Assembly (NCBI GenBank): GCA_002353935.1
Contig: DEKP01000040.1
Coordinates: 1 to 39,747, forward strand
Direction of reading: 5' to 3'
Length of the DNA stretch: 39,747 nt
Source: Ruminococcaceae bacterium UBA2719
GTDB taxonomy: Bacteria > Bacillota > Clostridia > Oscillospirales > Acutalibacteraceae
Shown: positions 24,563 to 33,980 of the stretch, one piece after another
How the letters are laid out: every line of letters starts with the position of its first letter
How positions within the stretch are numbered: position 1 is the stretch's first letter
The notes under the pieces: generated by a model
Databases searched by the model: none
What the model was told of the DNA's origin: nothing
What the model saw: the letters and a program-made list of their open reading frames with translations, nothing else
Program-made: the position numbers and the translations under genes

Positions 24563-25723
24563 TTATTTTAATGAATTTTTTATAACCGAAACCGCCTTTT
24601 TGAGCGCTTCCCAAGAAATATTCAGCGGCGGCAAAAGTCTTAATCTATCTTTTGCGCTCAGACACAAAACCCCGTTTTGCATACACTGGGCGATAACATC
24701 GGACACAATCTTTTCGGTTTTTATTCCTATCATAAGTCCCATACCGCTTATTTGCTGTACGGAATGTAGATCTTTGAGTTCATTTTTGATATATTTTCCC
24801 TTTTCAACAACCTCAAAAAGCAACTCTTCGTCTATTCTATCAAGCACCGAAAGCGCCGCGCTTGCACACACAGGATTTCCGCCAAAAGTTGACCCGTGTG
24901 TTGAATAGGTCAGCACGTTTTCAGTCCTTTCATTTAAAAGCGTTGCTCCCATAGGAAGCCCTCCGGCAAGCCCTTTAGCTGTTGTTACAATATCGGGCTC
25001 AATGCCGTAGTTCATATATGAATAGAGTTTTCCCGTTCTGCCGTTTCCGGTCTGTACCTCGTCGACAATAAGCAAAATGTCATTATCCCTGCAAAGCTTA
25101 TACAAAGATACTACATATTCAAAGTCAAGTACATTCACTCCGCTTTCACCTTGAATACACTCGATCATTACAGCGGCAACTTTGTTGTTATTCACAAGCG
25201 TTTTCAGGCTGCTTATGTCGTTGGGTTCTGCGTATAAAAAGCCTTGTGTAAGGGGGTTAAACAGAGTGTGAAAACCATCCTGTCCCGTTGCCGAGAGTGT
25301 GGTTAGCGTTCTTCCGTGGAAGCTGTTTTTAAGTGTAATTATATTATAATACTCCCCACCCTTTTTCTCGCTCATATACTTGCGGGCAACCTTGATAGCA
25401 CACTCGTTTGCTTCTGCTCCCGAATTAGAAAAAAACACTTTTTTCATACCTGTACGTTCACAAAGCTTTTGTGCTAAAAGAGTGCAGGGTTGAGTATAAT
25501 ATAAGTTCGACGTGTGCTGCAGCTTATTAGCCTGCGCTGTTACAGCGTCGCACCATTCTTTATCGCTGTAGCCAAAAATATTAACTCCTATTCCCGAAGT
25601 CATGTCTATATATTCTTTTCCGTTTTCGTCATAACAGTAAGCGCCTTTTCCCGATACAATCTCCAAATCAAAACGATTATATGTATTAGCAACATACTTT
25701 TTATCTATCTCTTTTATATTCAT
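24563..25723 (-). CDS. argD: Acetylornithine aminotransferase
   Basis: A PLP enzyme converting N-acetylglutamate semialdehyde to N-acetylornithine with glutamate. It is a class III aminotransferase with SNSGAEANECAIK, the HGRTL loop, the VDEVQTGNGRTG cofactor site and the PLP lysine in TTAKGLAGGLPMGA. It has 386 residues. The ATG at 25723 is preferred over an in-frame GTG at 25732, because GTAGGTGA serves as its ribosome binding site. It begins 1 base after the argB stop. Confidence 0.95.
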   Translation of the reverse strand: MNIKEIDKKYVANTYNRFDLEIVSGKGAYCYDENGKEYIDMTSGIGVNIFGYSDKEWCDAVTAQANKLQHTSNLYYTQPCTLLAQKLCERTGMKKVFFSNSGAEANECAIKVARKYMSEKKGGEYYNIITLKNSFHGRTLTTLSATGQDGFHTLFNPLTQGFLYAEPNDISSLKTLVNNNKVAAVMIECIQGESGVNVLDFEYVVSLYKLCRDNDILLIVDEVQTGNGRTGKLYSYMNYGIEPDIVTTAKGLAGGLPMGATLLNERTENVLTYSTHGSTFGGNPVCASAALSVLDRIDEELLFEVVEKGKYIKNELKDLHSVQQISGMGLMIGIKTEKIVSDVIAQCMQNGVLCLSAKDRLRLLPPLNISWEALKKAVSVIKNSLK

Positions 25724-25724
25724 A

Positions 25725-26588
25725 TTAATCACCTACAACCATCGTACCTGCACCCTCGTTTGTAAGAGTTTCCATTAAAATGGAATGCGGTACTCTGCCG
25801 TCCATTATAATAACTTTATTAACGCCTCTGTAAATTGCTTCTATACAGCATCCTACCTTAGGCACCATGCCATCTGAAATAATTCCGTCGCGGTATAACG
25901 ACTGAGCCTGGGAGACTGTTATCTTTGGAATAAGGCTCGAGGGATCATTTTTATCCTTCAAAATACCTGCAATATCCGTCATCATAATAAGACTTTCAGC
26001 ATTCATGGCTCCTGCGATATATGCTGCAGCGGTATCTCCGTTAATATTGTAGGCATTTCCCTGTTTATCACAGCCGATAGTAGATACAACCGGAATATAT
26101 CCTTTTTCCAACAAATCTTCAATCGGCGCTGTATTTATACTTTCAATTTTTCCTACATATCCTAAACGCTTGTCCTTTTGTACGGCTTCTATAAGTCTGC
26201 CATCCATTCCGGATATTCCCATCGCTTTTCCGCCTTTGGACTCAATGAGATTTACAAGAGTTTTATTAACCTTGCCTGAAAGCACCATTTGTACAATATC
26301 GACTGTCTCTTTATCGGTTACGCGCAGACCATCAACAAACTCAGGCTTTTTGCCGAGTTTCGTCATCATCTCATCTATCTCAGGGCCTCCTCCGTGAACC
26401 AAAACGACCTTAACGCCGATCAAAGTCAAAAGCATAATATCCTGCATTACCTGTTCTTTCAGCTCTGCGTTTATCATAGCATTTCCGCCGTATTTCACTA
26501 CTACTGTTTTACCGTTATATTTTTTTATATACGGCAGAGCCTGAATAAGAATCTGAGCACGCTCTGCGTTTGAAAAATTATTATTCAT
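25725..26588 (-). CDS. argB: Acetylglutamate kinase
   Basis: Phosphorylates N-acetylglutamate. A 287-residue amino-acid kinase fold with VVKYGGNAM, VLVHGGGPEID and NINGDTAAAYIAGA for ATP and substrate. GGTGAG precedes the ATG. In organisms that use the ArgJ cycle this kinase is usually the arginine-feedback point. The extended N-terminus (about 20 residues, NNNFSNAERAQILIQALPYI) is like the helix found in arginine-inhibited enzymes, so feedback inhibition is likely. Confidence 0.96.
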   Translation of the reverse strand: MNNNFSNAERAQILIQALPYIKKYNGKTVVVKYGGNAMINAELKEQVMQDIMLLTLIGVKVVLVHGGGPEIDEMMTKLGKKPEFVDGLRVTDKETVDIVQMVLSGKVNKTLVNLIESKGGKAMGISGMDGRLIEAVQKDKRLGYVGKIESINTAPIEDLLEKGYIPVVSTIGCDKQGNAYNINGDTAAAYIAGAMNAESLIMMTDIAGILKDKNDPSSLIPKITVSQAQSLYRDGIISDGMVPKVGCCIEAIYRGVNKVIIMDGRVPHSILMETLTNEGAGTMVVGD

Positions 26589-26619
26589 ATATACTCACCA
26601 TACCTTGCTTTGAGCAAAT

Positions 26620-27834
26620 TTATGTTCTGTAATCACCGTTTATCTTTACATAATCATAGGTCAGATCACAGCCCCATGCATTGGAAGAATAATCACCATC
26701 TTTAAGATCCACTAAAATTTCGATTTCATCTTCAAGTAAAATCTTTTTGGCTTTTTCCTCGCTGAAATCTACTCCTGCTCCGTTTTCACATACTAGGATT
26801 TCGCCTGACTTGCTCTTAAATTTCACATCAATTTTATCTATGTCTACATCCGCTTTAGAGTAACCGATTGCACACAGTACCCTGCCCCAGTTAGCGTCTG
26901 AACCAAACATTGCCGCCTTAAGCAGACTGGAACAAACAACGCTTTTTGCAACCTTTTTTGCAATCTCTTCGGTTTTTGCTCCCTCTACAACGCACTCTAG
27001 CATTTTTGTAGCACCTTCGCCGTCTGAAGCTATCATTTTGCACAACGCTACGTTCACGGTATTTAAAGCTTTCATAAAAACATCGAAATCTTTGCCCTCA
27101 GTTACAATTTCCGCGTTTTCTGCCAAACCGTTTGCAAGAACCACTACCATATCGTTAGTAGATGTATCTCCGTCGATTGAGAGCATATTAAAGGTGTTTT
27201 TGATATCAGATGAAAGAGCTTTTTGAAGCATATCGCCACTTATCGCTATGTCTGTTGTTATAAACACCAGCATCGTAGCCATGTCAGGGTGAATCATTCC
27301 GCTGCCCTTAGCTATGCCACCTATATGACAAACTTTTTCGCCGATTTCAAATTCTAACGCTATCTCCTTTTTTACGGTATCGGTAGTCATAATACCTAAA
27401 GCTGCGTCGCTGCCGCCGTTTTCAGACAGCTTATCACATAATTCAGGAATGGCTTCTTTGATAGGCTTTATATCAAGAGGCTGTCCGATTACACCCGTAG
27501 AAGCAACAAGAACGTCGTTTTCATCTATTCCTATCTCAGATGAAAGATACTGCGACATTTTTTTAGCAATCTCAACGCCGTCTGCGTTACATGTATTAGC
27601 ATTGCCGCTGTTACAAATAATCGCCTGTGCCTTTTTATCTCTTAAATGCTGCTTAGTTACAATAAGCGGAGCTCCTTTTACGAGATTGGTTGTATATACC
27701 GCCGCCCCGTTGCATATTTTTTCGCTATATATCAGCGATAAATCTTTTTTTGTTTTATCCTTGCGAATACCACAGTGCAGTCCCGATGCCTTAAAACCTT
27801 TTGCGGCACACACGCCGCCCGAAATTAATTTCAT
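26620..27834 (-). CDS. argJ: Bifunctional ornithine acetyltransferase / N-acetylglutamate synthase
   Basis: Moves the acetyl group from N-acetylornithine back to glutamate and may also use acetyl-CoA. The 404-residue precursor carries the autocleavage site KGSGMIHPDMATML, where the Thr of ATML becomes the new N-terminal nucleophile of the beta chain. The ATG overlaps the argC stop as ATGA, a sign of coupled translation. No argA or argE occurs in the operon, which fits a complete acetyl cycle by ArgJ. Confidence 0.95.
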   Translation of the reverse strand: MKLISGGVCAAKGFKASGLHCGIRKDKTKKDLSLIYSEKICNGAAVYTTNLVKGAPLIVTKQHLRDKKAQAIICNSGNANTCNADGVEIAKKMSQYLSSEIGIDENDVLVASTGVIGQPLDIKPIKEAIPELCDKLSENGGSDAALGIMTTDTVKKEIALEFEIGEKVCHIGGIAKGSGMIHPDMATMLVFITTDIAISGDMLQKALSSDIKNTFNMLSIDGDTSTNDMVVVLANGLAENAEIVTEGKDFDVFMKALNTVNVALCKMIASDGEGATKMLECVVEGAKTEEIAKKVAKSVVCSSLLKAAMFGSDANWGRVLCAIGYSKADVDIDKIDVKFKSKSGEILVCENGAGVDFSEEKAKKILLEDEIEILVDLKDGDYSSNAWGCDLTYDYVKINGDYRT

Positions 27835-28757
27835 ATTTTTCTTTCCTTTATATTCAGAGTTTCACACTCATAAGCGCCCAATACCAAATTCATATTTTGA
27901 ATAGCCGCTCCGCAGGCTCCTTTGCCTAAATTATCAAAGCGTGAAACCAGTATTATTCTGTCATCATTGCCAAATGCAGACACACTCATATCATCATATC
28001 CAGAAAAACTATCTGCATTTAAAAATCCGTTTTCGTTATCTTCATTATAGTATATCAAGCCGTTTTGATAATAACTTTTGTACGCTTCTTTTATATCATT
28101 TAAATTACAACTGTTTAAGTCTTCTTTAAACAACGTCACCGTTACCTGCATTCCGCTGAAAAACGGTTCTACAATCGGACAAAACACAGGAGCACTGTCG
28201 AGTTTGCAAAGCGCTTTCATTTCTGCAAGATGTTTATGTGACTGACTTAATGCATACATACGCCCCGCTCCCAAATTTTCTCTTTCATACTGAGCGATCA
28301 TCTTCTTACCTCCGCCGGAGTATCCGGTTAATGAAAAGCACGAAAGCCGCGCGTCGCTTTTTAATATTTTAAGCGATACAAGCGGCTCTACAAGCGCTAT
28401 AAAACCGCTAGCATGACAACCGGGATTAGCGATTTTTTTAGCGCTTATAATTTTTTGTTTTTGCCCTTTAAGCTCAGGCATTCCGTAAACAAAGCACTCG
28501 TCTGTCCTATGTGCAGTAGAGGTATCTATTATAACTGTATTTTGATTTTCACAAAGGGCAACCGATTCTTTTGCTGCCTCATCGGGCAAACATAAAAAAG
28601 TTATATCGGAACGGTTTATCATATCTTTTCTATATGATATATCTTTTCTTCGTTTCTCGTCAAGAGTTAAAATCTCAATATCCTTACGTCCCTGTAAGCG
28701 AGAAAAAATCTTCAGCCCTGTTGTTCCGGCAGAGCCGTCTATAAAAATTTTATTCAT
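27831..28757 (-). CDS. argC: N-acetyl-gamma-glutamyl-phosphate reductase (short form)
   Basis: An NADPH-dependent reductase that makes N-acetylglutamate semialdehyde. The 308-residue protein belongs to the short (type 2) ArgC group. The dinucleotide site begins IDGSAGTTGLKIF and the catalytic Cys114 is in NPGCHASGF. AAAGAGAAATG precedes the ATG. It sits 29 bases after argH and overlaps argJ by 4 bases. Confidence 0.94.
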   Translation of the reverse strand: MNKIFIDGSAGTTGLKIFSRLQGRKDIEILTLDEKRRKDISYRKDMINRSDITFLCLPDEAAKESVALCENQNTVIIDTSTAHRTDECFVYGMPELKGQKQKIISAKKIANPGCHASGFIALVEPLVSLKILKSDARLSCFSLTGYSGGGKKMIAQYERENLGAGRMYALSQSHKHLAEMKALCKLDSAPVFCPIVEPFFSGMQVTVTLFKEDLNSCNLNDIKEAYKSYYQNGLIYYNEDNENGFLNADSFSGYDDMSVSAFGNDDRIILVSRFDNLGKGACGAAIQNMNLVLGAYECETLNIKERKI

Positions 28758-28785
28758 ATCATTTCTCTTTAAAACTATAAATTTT

Positions 28786-30156
28786 CTATAAGTTTTCTTT
28801 CAAATATTTTATTTGGTTTTCAACGGATTCTATCGAAGTGCCTCCAACGCTTTTTCTCTTATTGACACAGGTGTTAAGATCGATTTCTTCAAATAAATCT
28901 TCTTCGAACAAATCGGAAAAAGCTTTATATTCTTCAAGCGGCAGAGTTTCTAACACATAGCCTTCGCTGATACACTTTGATACTATCTCTCCGCTGATTT
29001 TATATGCTGATCTGAACGGCATTCCCTTTTTAGTTAAATAATCCGCTAAATCGGTGGCGTTAATAAATCCGCCTTGAGCAGCTTTTTTCATATTATCGGT
29101 AAACGCTTTCATCGTTTCTATCATGCCTATATAAACATCAAGGCACATTTTAACAGTATCACAAGCATCAAAAATGCTCTCTTTATCCTCTTGCATATCC
29201 TTGTTATACGCAAGCGGAAGTCCCTTTAGCATAGTCAGCGTACCGATCAAATCTCCATATACCCGTCCGGTTTTTCCGCGGACAAGCTCTGCCATGTCGG
29301 AATTCTTTTTTTGCGGCATGATAGATGACCCTGTGGTATAAGCGTCTGAAAGTTCAATAAATTTAAACTCCCAGCTTGACCATAGTATAATCTCTTCCGA
29401 CAGTCTTGACAAGTGCATCATCAAAATCGATAGCGCGCTTAACATTTCAACACAAAAGTCTCGATCCGATACACCGTCTAAAGAATTGAGAACGATTTTT
29501 TCAAAGCCTAATTTTTCAGCCTCAAAATATCTGTCTGTATCATAGGTAGTTCCTGCCAAAGCGCAGCAACCGATCGGAGAAACATTCATTCTCTTTTTAG
29601 AATCTTTGAGTCTGTCGATATCGCGCATAAGCATAAACGCGTACGAAAGCAGCTGATGAGAAAACAGTACAGGCTGCGCACGCTGAAGATGAGTATAACC
29701 GGGCATAATGGCGCTTTTATATTCCTGCGCTTTTTCAATTATCGCAAAAATCAGCTTCTTTGTTTTATCAACAATTATATCTGCTTCATTTTTTAAATAC
29801 ATTCTCAGATCCAGCGCAACCTGATCATTACGCGATCTTGCCGTATGCAGTTTCTTTCCGGTGTCTCCTATGCGCGAGGTCAATTCCTGCTCTATAAACA
29901 TGTGAATGTCTTCACAGTTCAAATCAATTTCAAGCTTAGAAGTTTCAATATCCTCTAATATTGATGCAAGTCCCTGCGAGAGAACATCTGCCTCTTCTTT
30001 TGAAATAATATTTTGTTTTGCAAGCATATATGCATGAGCGATACTGCCGGTAATATCTTCTTTATACATTCTTTTATCAAAGCGAATAGAAGAATTAAAG
30101 TCATCAGCGATCTTTGCGGTTTGAGCCGAAGTTCTTCCCGCCCACATTTTACTCAT
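28786..30156 (-). CDS. argH: Argininosuccinate lyase
   Basis: Splits argininosuccinate into arginine and fumarate. A 456-residue fumarase/aspartase-superfamily enzyme. The signature loop is GSSIMPQKKNSD, with PGYTHLQRAQP and LHTARSRNDQV. MWAGR at the start is typical of ArgH. AGAGGT precedes the ATG. It follows argG after 99 bases, in which I see no terminator or second promoter. Confidence 0.96.
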   Translation of the reverse strand: MSKMWAGRTSAQTAKIADDFNSSIRFDKRMYKEDITGSIAHAYMLAKQNIISKEEADVLSQGLASILEDIETSKLEIDLNCEDIHMFIEQELTSRIGDTGKKLHTARSRNDQVALDLRMYLKNEADIIVDKTKKLIFAIIEKAQEYKSAIMPGYTHLQRAQPVLFSHQLLSYAFMLMRDIDRLKDSKKRMNVSPIGCCALAGTTYDTDRYFEAEKLGFEKIVLNSLDGVSDRDFCVEMLSALSILMMHLSRLSEEIILWSSWEFKFIELSDAYTTGSSIMPQKKNSDMAELVRGKTGRVYGDLIGTLTMLKGLPLAYNKDMQEDKESIFDACDTVKMCLDVYIGMIETMKAFTDNMKKAAQGGFINATDLADYLTKKGMPFRSAYKISGEIVSKCISEGYVLETLPLEEYKAFSDLFEEDLFEEIDLNTCVNKRKSVGGTSIESVENQIKYLKENL

Positions 30157-30255
30157 AAAAATACCTCTGTTTTAGTTTTTAAAGTAACCTATAATTTGAT
30201 TTTTCGGATATAAAAATTGTAACTGTTTGCAAAGAACAAATTAATCAGCGATTAC

Positions 30256-31479
30256 TTATTTGTTGTTTTTGGCATCAACAACAGCCTGAACCTTGATCGG
30301 AAGACCGTACAAGTTGATAAAGCCCTCTGAATCTTTTTGATCATAGTCACTCTCGCCAAAGGTAGCTATTTCTTCGCTGTAGAGAGAATACGGGCTGTCT
30401 ACGCCTGCTTTTATTATATTTCCCTTATAGAGCTTCAATTTTACATAACCTGTTACTTTTTCCTGTGTTTTGTCAACAAAGGCAGACAAAGCTTCCCTGA
30501 GCGGAGTAAACCACTGACCGTTATATACAAGCTCTGCAAAGGTAATGGACAAACGCTGTTTTTCATGCATAGTCAGTTTGTCAAGGCAAATGCTCTCAAG
30601 AGCCTCATGAGCCTTATACAGAATTGTACCGCCGGGAGTCTCATACACGCCGCGACACTTCATGCCTACAAGACGGTTTTCGACTATGTCGATAATACCA
30701 ATGCCGTTTTTGCCGCCCAATTCATTTAACTTGAGAATAATTTGTTTTGCGCTCATCTTCTCGCCGTCGAGCGCTACCGGTACACCCTTTTCAAAGTCGA
30801 TAGTAACATATGTCGGCTCATCGGGAGCGTCAATCGGCGATACGCCCATCTCGAGAAAGCCCTTCTTCTCATAAGTAGGTTCATTGTTTGTATCTTCAAG
30901 ATCAAGACCCTCGTGAGATAAATGCCAGAGGTTCTTATCCTTTGAATAGTTTGTTTCACGATTAATTTTCAACGGGATATTATGCGCTTCTGCATATTCG
31001 ATCTCTTCATCACGAGATTTGATATCCCACTCACGCCAAGGAGCTATGATAGGCATATTCGGTGCAAAGTGTTTTATAGCAAGCTCAAAGCGCACCTGAT
31101 CGTTACCCTTTCCAGTGCAACCATGGCAGATAGCGTCTGCACCCTCTTTGATAGCAACATCAACAAGTCCTTTTGCAATACACGGACGCGCGTGGCTGGT
31201 ACCAAGCAGATAATCCTCATACACAGCCCCTGCCTTCATTGTAGGAATAATATAATCATCAACATATTCCTCGGTAAGATCAAGAACATAGAGCTTCGAC
31301 GCGCCTGTTTTGATCGCCTTTTCTTCAAGTCCTTCCAGCTCGTCGTTTTGACCCACATTACCCGATACCGCAATAACCTCACAGTTATTGTAATTTTCTT
31401 TGAGCCACGGAATAATGATAGATGTGTCAAGTCCGCCTGAATATGCAAGTACAACTTTTTTGATATCTTCTTTTTTCAT
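30256..31479 (-). CDS. argG: Argininosuccinate synthase
   Basis: Joins citrulline and aspartate with ATP. The ATP-pyrophosphatase motif AYSGGLDTSI lies near the N-terminus, and the citrulline/aspartate site CHGCTGKGNDQVRFE is intact. It has 407 residues from the ATG at 31479, which has GGAGG 7 bases before it. A frame start at 31506 would add nine residues and lacks a site. It is the first gene of the operon, behind a strong promoter and ArgR-like boxes. Confidence 0.96.
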   Translation of the reverse strand: MKKEDIKKVVLAYSGGLDTSIIIPWLKENYNNCEVIAVSGNVGQNDELEGLEEKAIKTGASKLYVLDLTEEYVDDYIIPTMKAGAVYEDYLLGTSHARPCIAKGLVDVAIKEGADAICHGCTGKGNDQVRFELAIKHFAPNMPIIAPWREWDIKSRDEEIEYAEAHNIPLKINRETNYSKDKNLWHLSHEGLDLEDTNNEPTYEKKGFLEMGVSPIDAPDEPTYVTIDFEKGVPVALDGEKMSAKQIILKLNELGGKNGIGIIDIVENRLVGMKCRGVYETPGGTILYKAHEALESICLDKLTMHEKQRLSITFAELVYNGQWFTPLREALSAFVDKTQEKVTGYVKLKLYKGNIIKAGVDSPYSLYSEEIATFGESDYDQKDSEGFINLYGLPIKVQAVVDAKNNK

Positions 31480-31494
31480 TATAATAACCTCCAA

Positions 31495-31580
31495 GTGAAT
31501 ATTCATTTATTCAATGTTTATGCATCAATTATACAAAAAATATGCAATAAAGTCAAGGCTTTTTTGCATATAATTGCATT
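31495..31580 (-). promoter_or_regulatory. Arginine operon promoter with candidate ArgR boxes
   Basis: On the minus strand TTGACT (31556-31551), 17 bases and TATAAT (31533-31528). TGCATATAATTGCA (31565-31578) lies just upstream of the -35 and TGAATATTCA (31496-31505) just downstream of the start. A TGCAT half-site is also in the spacer. These resemble the ArgR/AhrC consensus TGAATWWWWATTCA, and the pairing of boxes around the promoter is typical of arginine repression. The boxes are inferred by eye. Confidence 0.5.
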
Positions 31581-31724
31581 TGTATGCAAATTTTATAAAA
31601 GATCGATCTAAATTTTTTCCTTTTTGGTAAAAGTATAAACGGGCTAAAGCTACAGCCTTATACCTGACGGACAAAAGAGGTTAAAAAACGCTTGTCGATC
31701 TATCTGCAATGAATAAAACTGCAC
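31581..31724. other. Spacer between arg promoter and nhaC-like terminator
   Basis: It contains a GGCTaaAGCtacAGCC-like short repeat near 31642-31656 and AT-rich sequence. I see no gene and recognise no RNA family here. Confidence 0.3.
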
Positions 31725-31765
31725 AAAATAAAACGGCTGCAAAGATGATTATCCGTGCAGCCGCA
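31725..31765 (-). terminator. Terminator of the NhaC-family transporter gene
   Basis: CGGCTGCA (31734-31741) pairs with TGCAGCCG (31756-31763). On the minus strand it is followed by TTTTATTTT. Confidence 0.7.
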
Positions 31766-31845
31766 AAATAATTAATATTTATCATGTTTTGATTTTGATA
31801 ACCAACAAATTCAAAATTCAAGTCACGTGGTATCTGTTTAGGATA

Positions 31846-33543
31846 TCAACCTTCGTTTGTTTCAGGTTTTTTGTTATACTTGCTGTTCTTTGTAACCGCT
31901 TTGATTACAAACAAAGTACCTATCATTAAAGCAACGCCTATCGGCAAAACTATATACCATGTTTGTACAAATCCTGCGATAACAAATGATACAAACGATA
32001 CCCCTGCAACCGTCAACGCATATGGCAACTGAGTGGAAACATGGTTGATATGGTTACACTGTGCGCCTGCCGATGACATTATTGTTGTATCTGAAATCGG
32101 AGAGCAGTGATCGCCGCATACTGCTCCCGCAAGACAAGCGGAAATACCGATAATCATCAATGGTGAATCAGGATTATTTACAAATAAATAAGTAACAATC
32201 GGGATAAGTATACCAAAAGTTCCCCATGATGTACCCGTAGCAAACGAAAGCACACAGGCAACTAGGAAGATTATAGCCGGCAAGAAATTTTGCAAAGACG
32301 CTGCCGCGTTATTCATAATATCAGCTACGAAATATTTTGCGCCCATCAAAGCAGTCATGTTTTTCAAAGCTGTCGCAAAAGTTAAAATTAAGATAGCCGG
32401 TACCATAGCAAAAAAGCCCTTCGGAATAGCTTCCATACTCTCCTTGAACGTGACAACCTTGCGAGCCATAAGATATACAATGGTAAATACGAGCGCAATA
32501 AGTCCGCCCCAAGGAAGGCCTACAGTAGCGTCTGTATCTGCAAAGGCGTTGATAAAGCCGGCGCCGTCGAATATTCCGCCGACATATACAAGCGCAAATA
32601 CGCAAACACCGATCAAAACAAGGACAGGAAGAATAAGATCAATTACTCTGCCCTTAGGGTTAGGTGCTTCTTCCTCAGCCTCGTTTTTATCTCCGGATGT
32701 AAAGAGATCATCTTTATACTTAGCATTATACTCGTGCATAGCCATTGAGCCGTAGTCAAAGCCCATAATGCAGATAGCAATAATAAATACAAAGGTAAGC
32801 AGTGAATAGAAATTAAAAGGAATAGCGCTGATGAAAAGTTTTAGTCCTTTACCGTCTTCAGCATAAGAAGATACAGCAGCGGCCCAAGATGAGATAGGCG
32901 CTATCATACAAACAGGAGCCGCAGTAGCGTCTATAAGATAGGCAAGTTTTGAACGTGATATCTTGTGCCCGTCTGTTACAGGACGCATAACAGAGCCTAC
33001 TGTCAGGCAGTTGAAATAGTCGTCTATGAATATCAAAACACCAAGGACAAAGGTTGCAAGCATAGCGCCTGTTCTCGACTTAATATGAGTTGCTGCCCAT
33101 TTTCCAAAAGACGCAGATCCGCCCGACTTATTAATCAAAGCCACAATAATACCAAGCTCAATCAAGAAAATAAATATTCCCGCAGTATCGGTAACGGCAG
33201 AAATAAGGCCATCGTTGATCATAGCATCCATTGTACCCAAGAAATTGAAGTTAGAGTACATCAAACCGCCTACAACAACGCCGACAAACAGAGAAGAGTA
33301 AACTTCCTTTGTAATAAGTGCAAGTCCGATAGCAATAATCGGAGGAAGCAGCGCCCATATAGAGCCTCTGACCATTCCCGTACCCTCGCACGTTTCACAG
33401 GTTGCGCCGTCAATCACACCTTCGCTGTGACAATCCATACATTTTACCTGTCCGAGTGAACCGCCGGATACCGCCGCAAATATAAGCAGTCCGACAATAA
33501 CAAACGCCGCAATCACAAGGACAATTTTCTTTGTTTTTGACAT
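31846..33543 (-). CDS. NhaC-family transporter, probably lysine, with extra four-cysteine loop
   Basis: A 565-residue multi-pass carrier of the NhaC Na+/H+ antiporter family (hydrophobic segments throughout, ACLAGAVCGDHCSPISDTT near the C-terminal third). The lysine riboswitch in its leader points to lysine import instead of simple Na+/H+ exchange. Some NhaC-type proteins in Firmicutes are known to be under L-box control and were proposed as lysine transporters. After helix 1 (about 7-25) there is an insert with C35, C38, C49 and C52 in the pattern CxxC...CxxCxGxG, like one DnaJ-type zinc knuckle. AAGGAGG precedes the ATG. The cysteine insert is unusual, and its side of the membrane is uncertain. 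Confidence 0.85.
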   Translation of the reverse strand: MSKTKKIVLVIAAFVIVGLLIFAAVSGGSLGQVKCMDCHSEGVIDGATCETCEGTGMVRGSIWALLPPIIAIGLALITKEVYSSLFVGVVVGGLMYSNFNFLGTMDAMINDGLISAVTDTAGIFIFLIELGIIVALINKSGGSASFGKWAATHIKSRTGAMLATFVLGVLIFIDDYFNCLTVGSVMRPVTDGHKISRSKLAYLIDATAAPVCMIAPISSWAAAVSSYAEDGKGLKLFISAIPFNFYSLLTFVFIIAICIMGFDYGSMAMHEYNAKYKDDLFTSGDKNEAEEEAPNPKGRVIDLILPVLVLIGVCVFALVYVGGIFDGAGFINAFADTDATVGLPWGGLIALVFTIVYLMARKVVTFKESMEAIPKGFFAMVPAILILTFATALKNMTALMGAKYFVADIMNNAAASLQNFLPAIIFLVACVLSFATGTSWGTFGILIPIVTYLFVNNPDSPLMIIGISACLAGAVCGDHCSPISDTTIMSSAGAQCNHINHVSTQLPYALTVAGVSFVSFVIAGFVQTWYIVLPIGVALMIGTLFVIKAVTKNSKYNKKPETNEG

Positions 33544-33565
33544 ATGTGTTCCTCCTTATACTGAC

Positions 33566-33707
33566 TTCTAATAAAAAGCTTTTATAAGATGATAACGGAA
33601 AATTTTACATATCGAGGCAGACGACACAGGCAGTATGGCTCCCGCCAAGGAGTCTAACGACGAGATGCAAAATTTAACGCATTAGATGTTAAAGGATTTT
33701 ATTAGAA
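33566..33707. repeat. Nested inverted-repeat element in the transporter leader
   Basis: An outer pair TTCTAATAAAA (33566-33576) / TTTTATTAGAA (33697-33707) encloses an inner imperfect pair of about 24 bases: the left end AAATTTTACATATCG and the inverted right end AAATTTTGCATCTCG (33600-33675). The centre is clearly richer in GC than its surroundings. It looks like a short palindromic or MITE-like element between the riboswitch terminator and the start codon. No other copy is in the window. Confidence 0.45.
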
Positions 33708-33730
33708 ATTAGTATTAATTTTCGCAAACA

Positions 33731-33760
33731 AAAATAAAAACCATGGGAGCACCATGGTTT
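33731..33760 (-). terminator. Riboswitch-controlled terminator
   Basis: AACCATGG (33739-33746) pairs with CCATGGTT (33752-33759). On the minus strand it is followed by TTTTTATTTTTG. It lies directly behind the lysine riboswitch and would end transcription when lysine is bound. Confidence 0.8.
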
Positions 33761-33773
33761 GAATGATAATTCA

Positions 33774-33933
33774 AAATAGCACTCCGCCAAAAGGCGACAG
33801 TATAACGCATCTTCTGCGCTATCCCAGCAAGACAAGGTCGAAAACCCTTGACAAACTTCGGCAAAATTTCCTTTCACATACAGCATTTTCGTGCCAAAAA
33901 GTATGGTACTGATAAATTTTGCTCCTCTATTTT
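33774..33933 (-). promoter_or_regulatory. Lysine riboswitch (L box)
   Basis: The minus strand shows the L-box pattern in order: AGAGGAGCAAAA then AGTA at the 5' side, GTGAAAGGAAA, GCCGAAG, internal GGTT-like and ACTGTC-like blocks, and closing GGCGGAGTGCTATTTT. AATAG at the 5' end pairs with CTATT at the 3' end to form P1. Family consensus is recalled, not searched. It controls the NhaC-like gene by transcription termination at 33731-33760. Confidence 0.85.
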
Positions 33934-33951
33934 TGTTTACTTATAAAGTAA

Positions 33952-33980
33952 ATACTATATCAGAACGAAAAAATCGTCAA
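33952..33980 (-). promoter_or_regulatory. Promoter of the riboswitch-transporter unit
   Basis: On the minus strand TTGACG (33980-33975), 17 bases and TAGTAT (33957-33952), giving a start near 33945, just upstream of the riboswitch P1. Confidence 0.6.

Noticed and set aside
33689..33886. 65-codon minus-strand frame
   Set aside because: It lies across the lysine riboswitch and its terminator, whose structure explains the sequence better.
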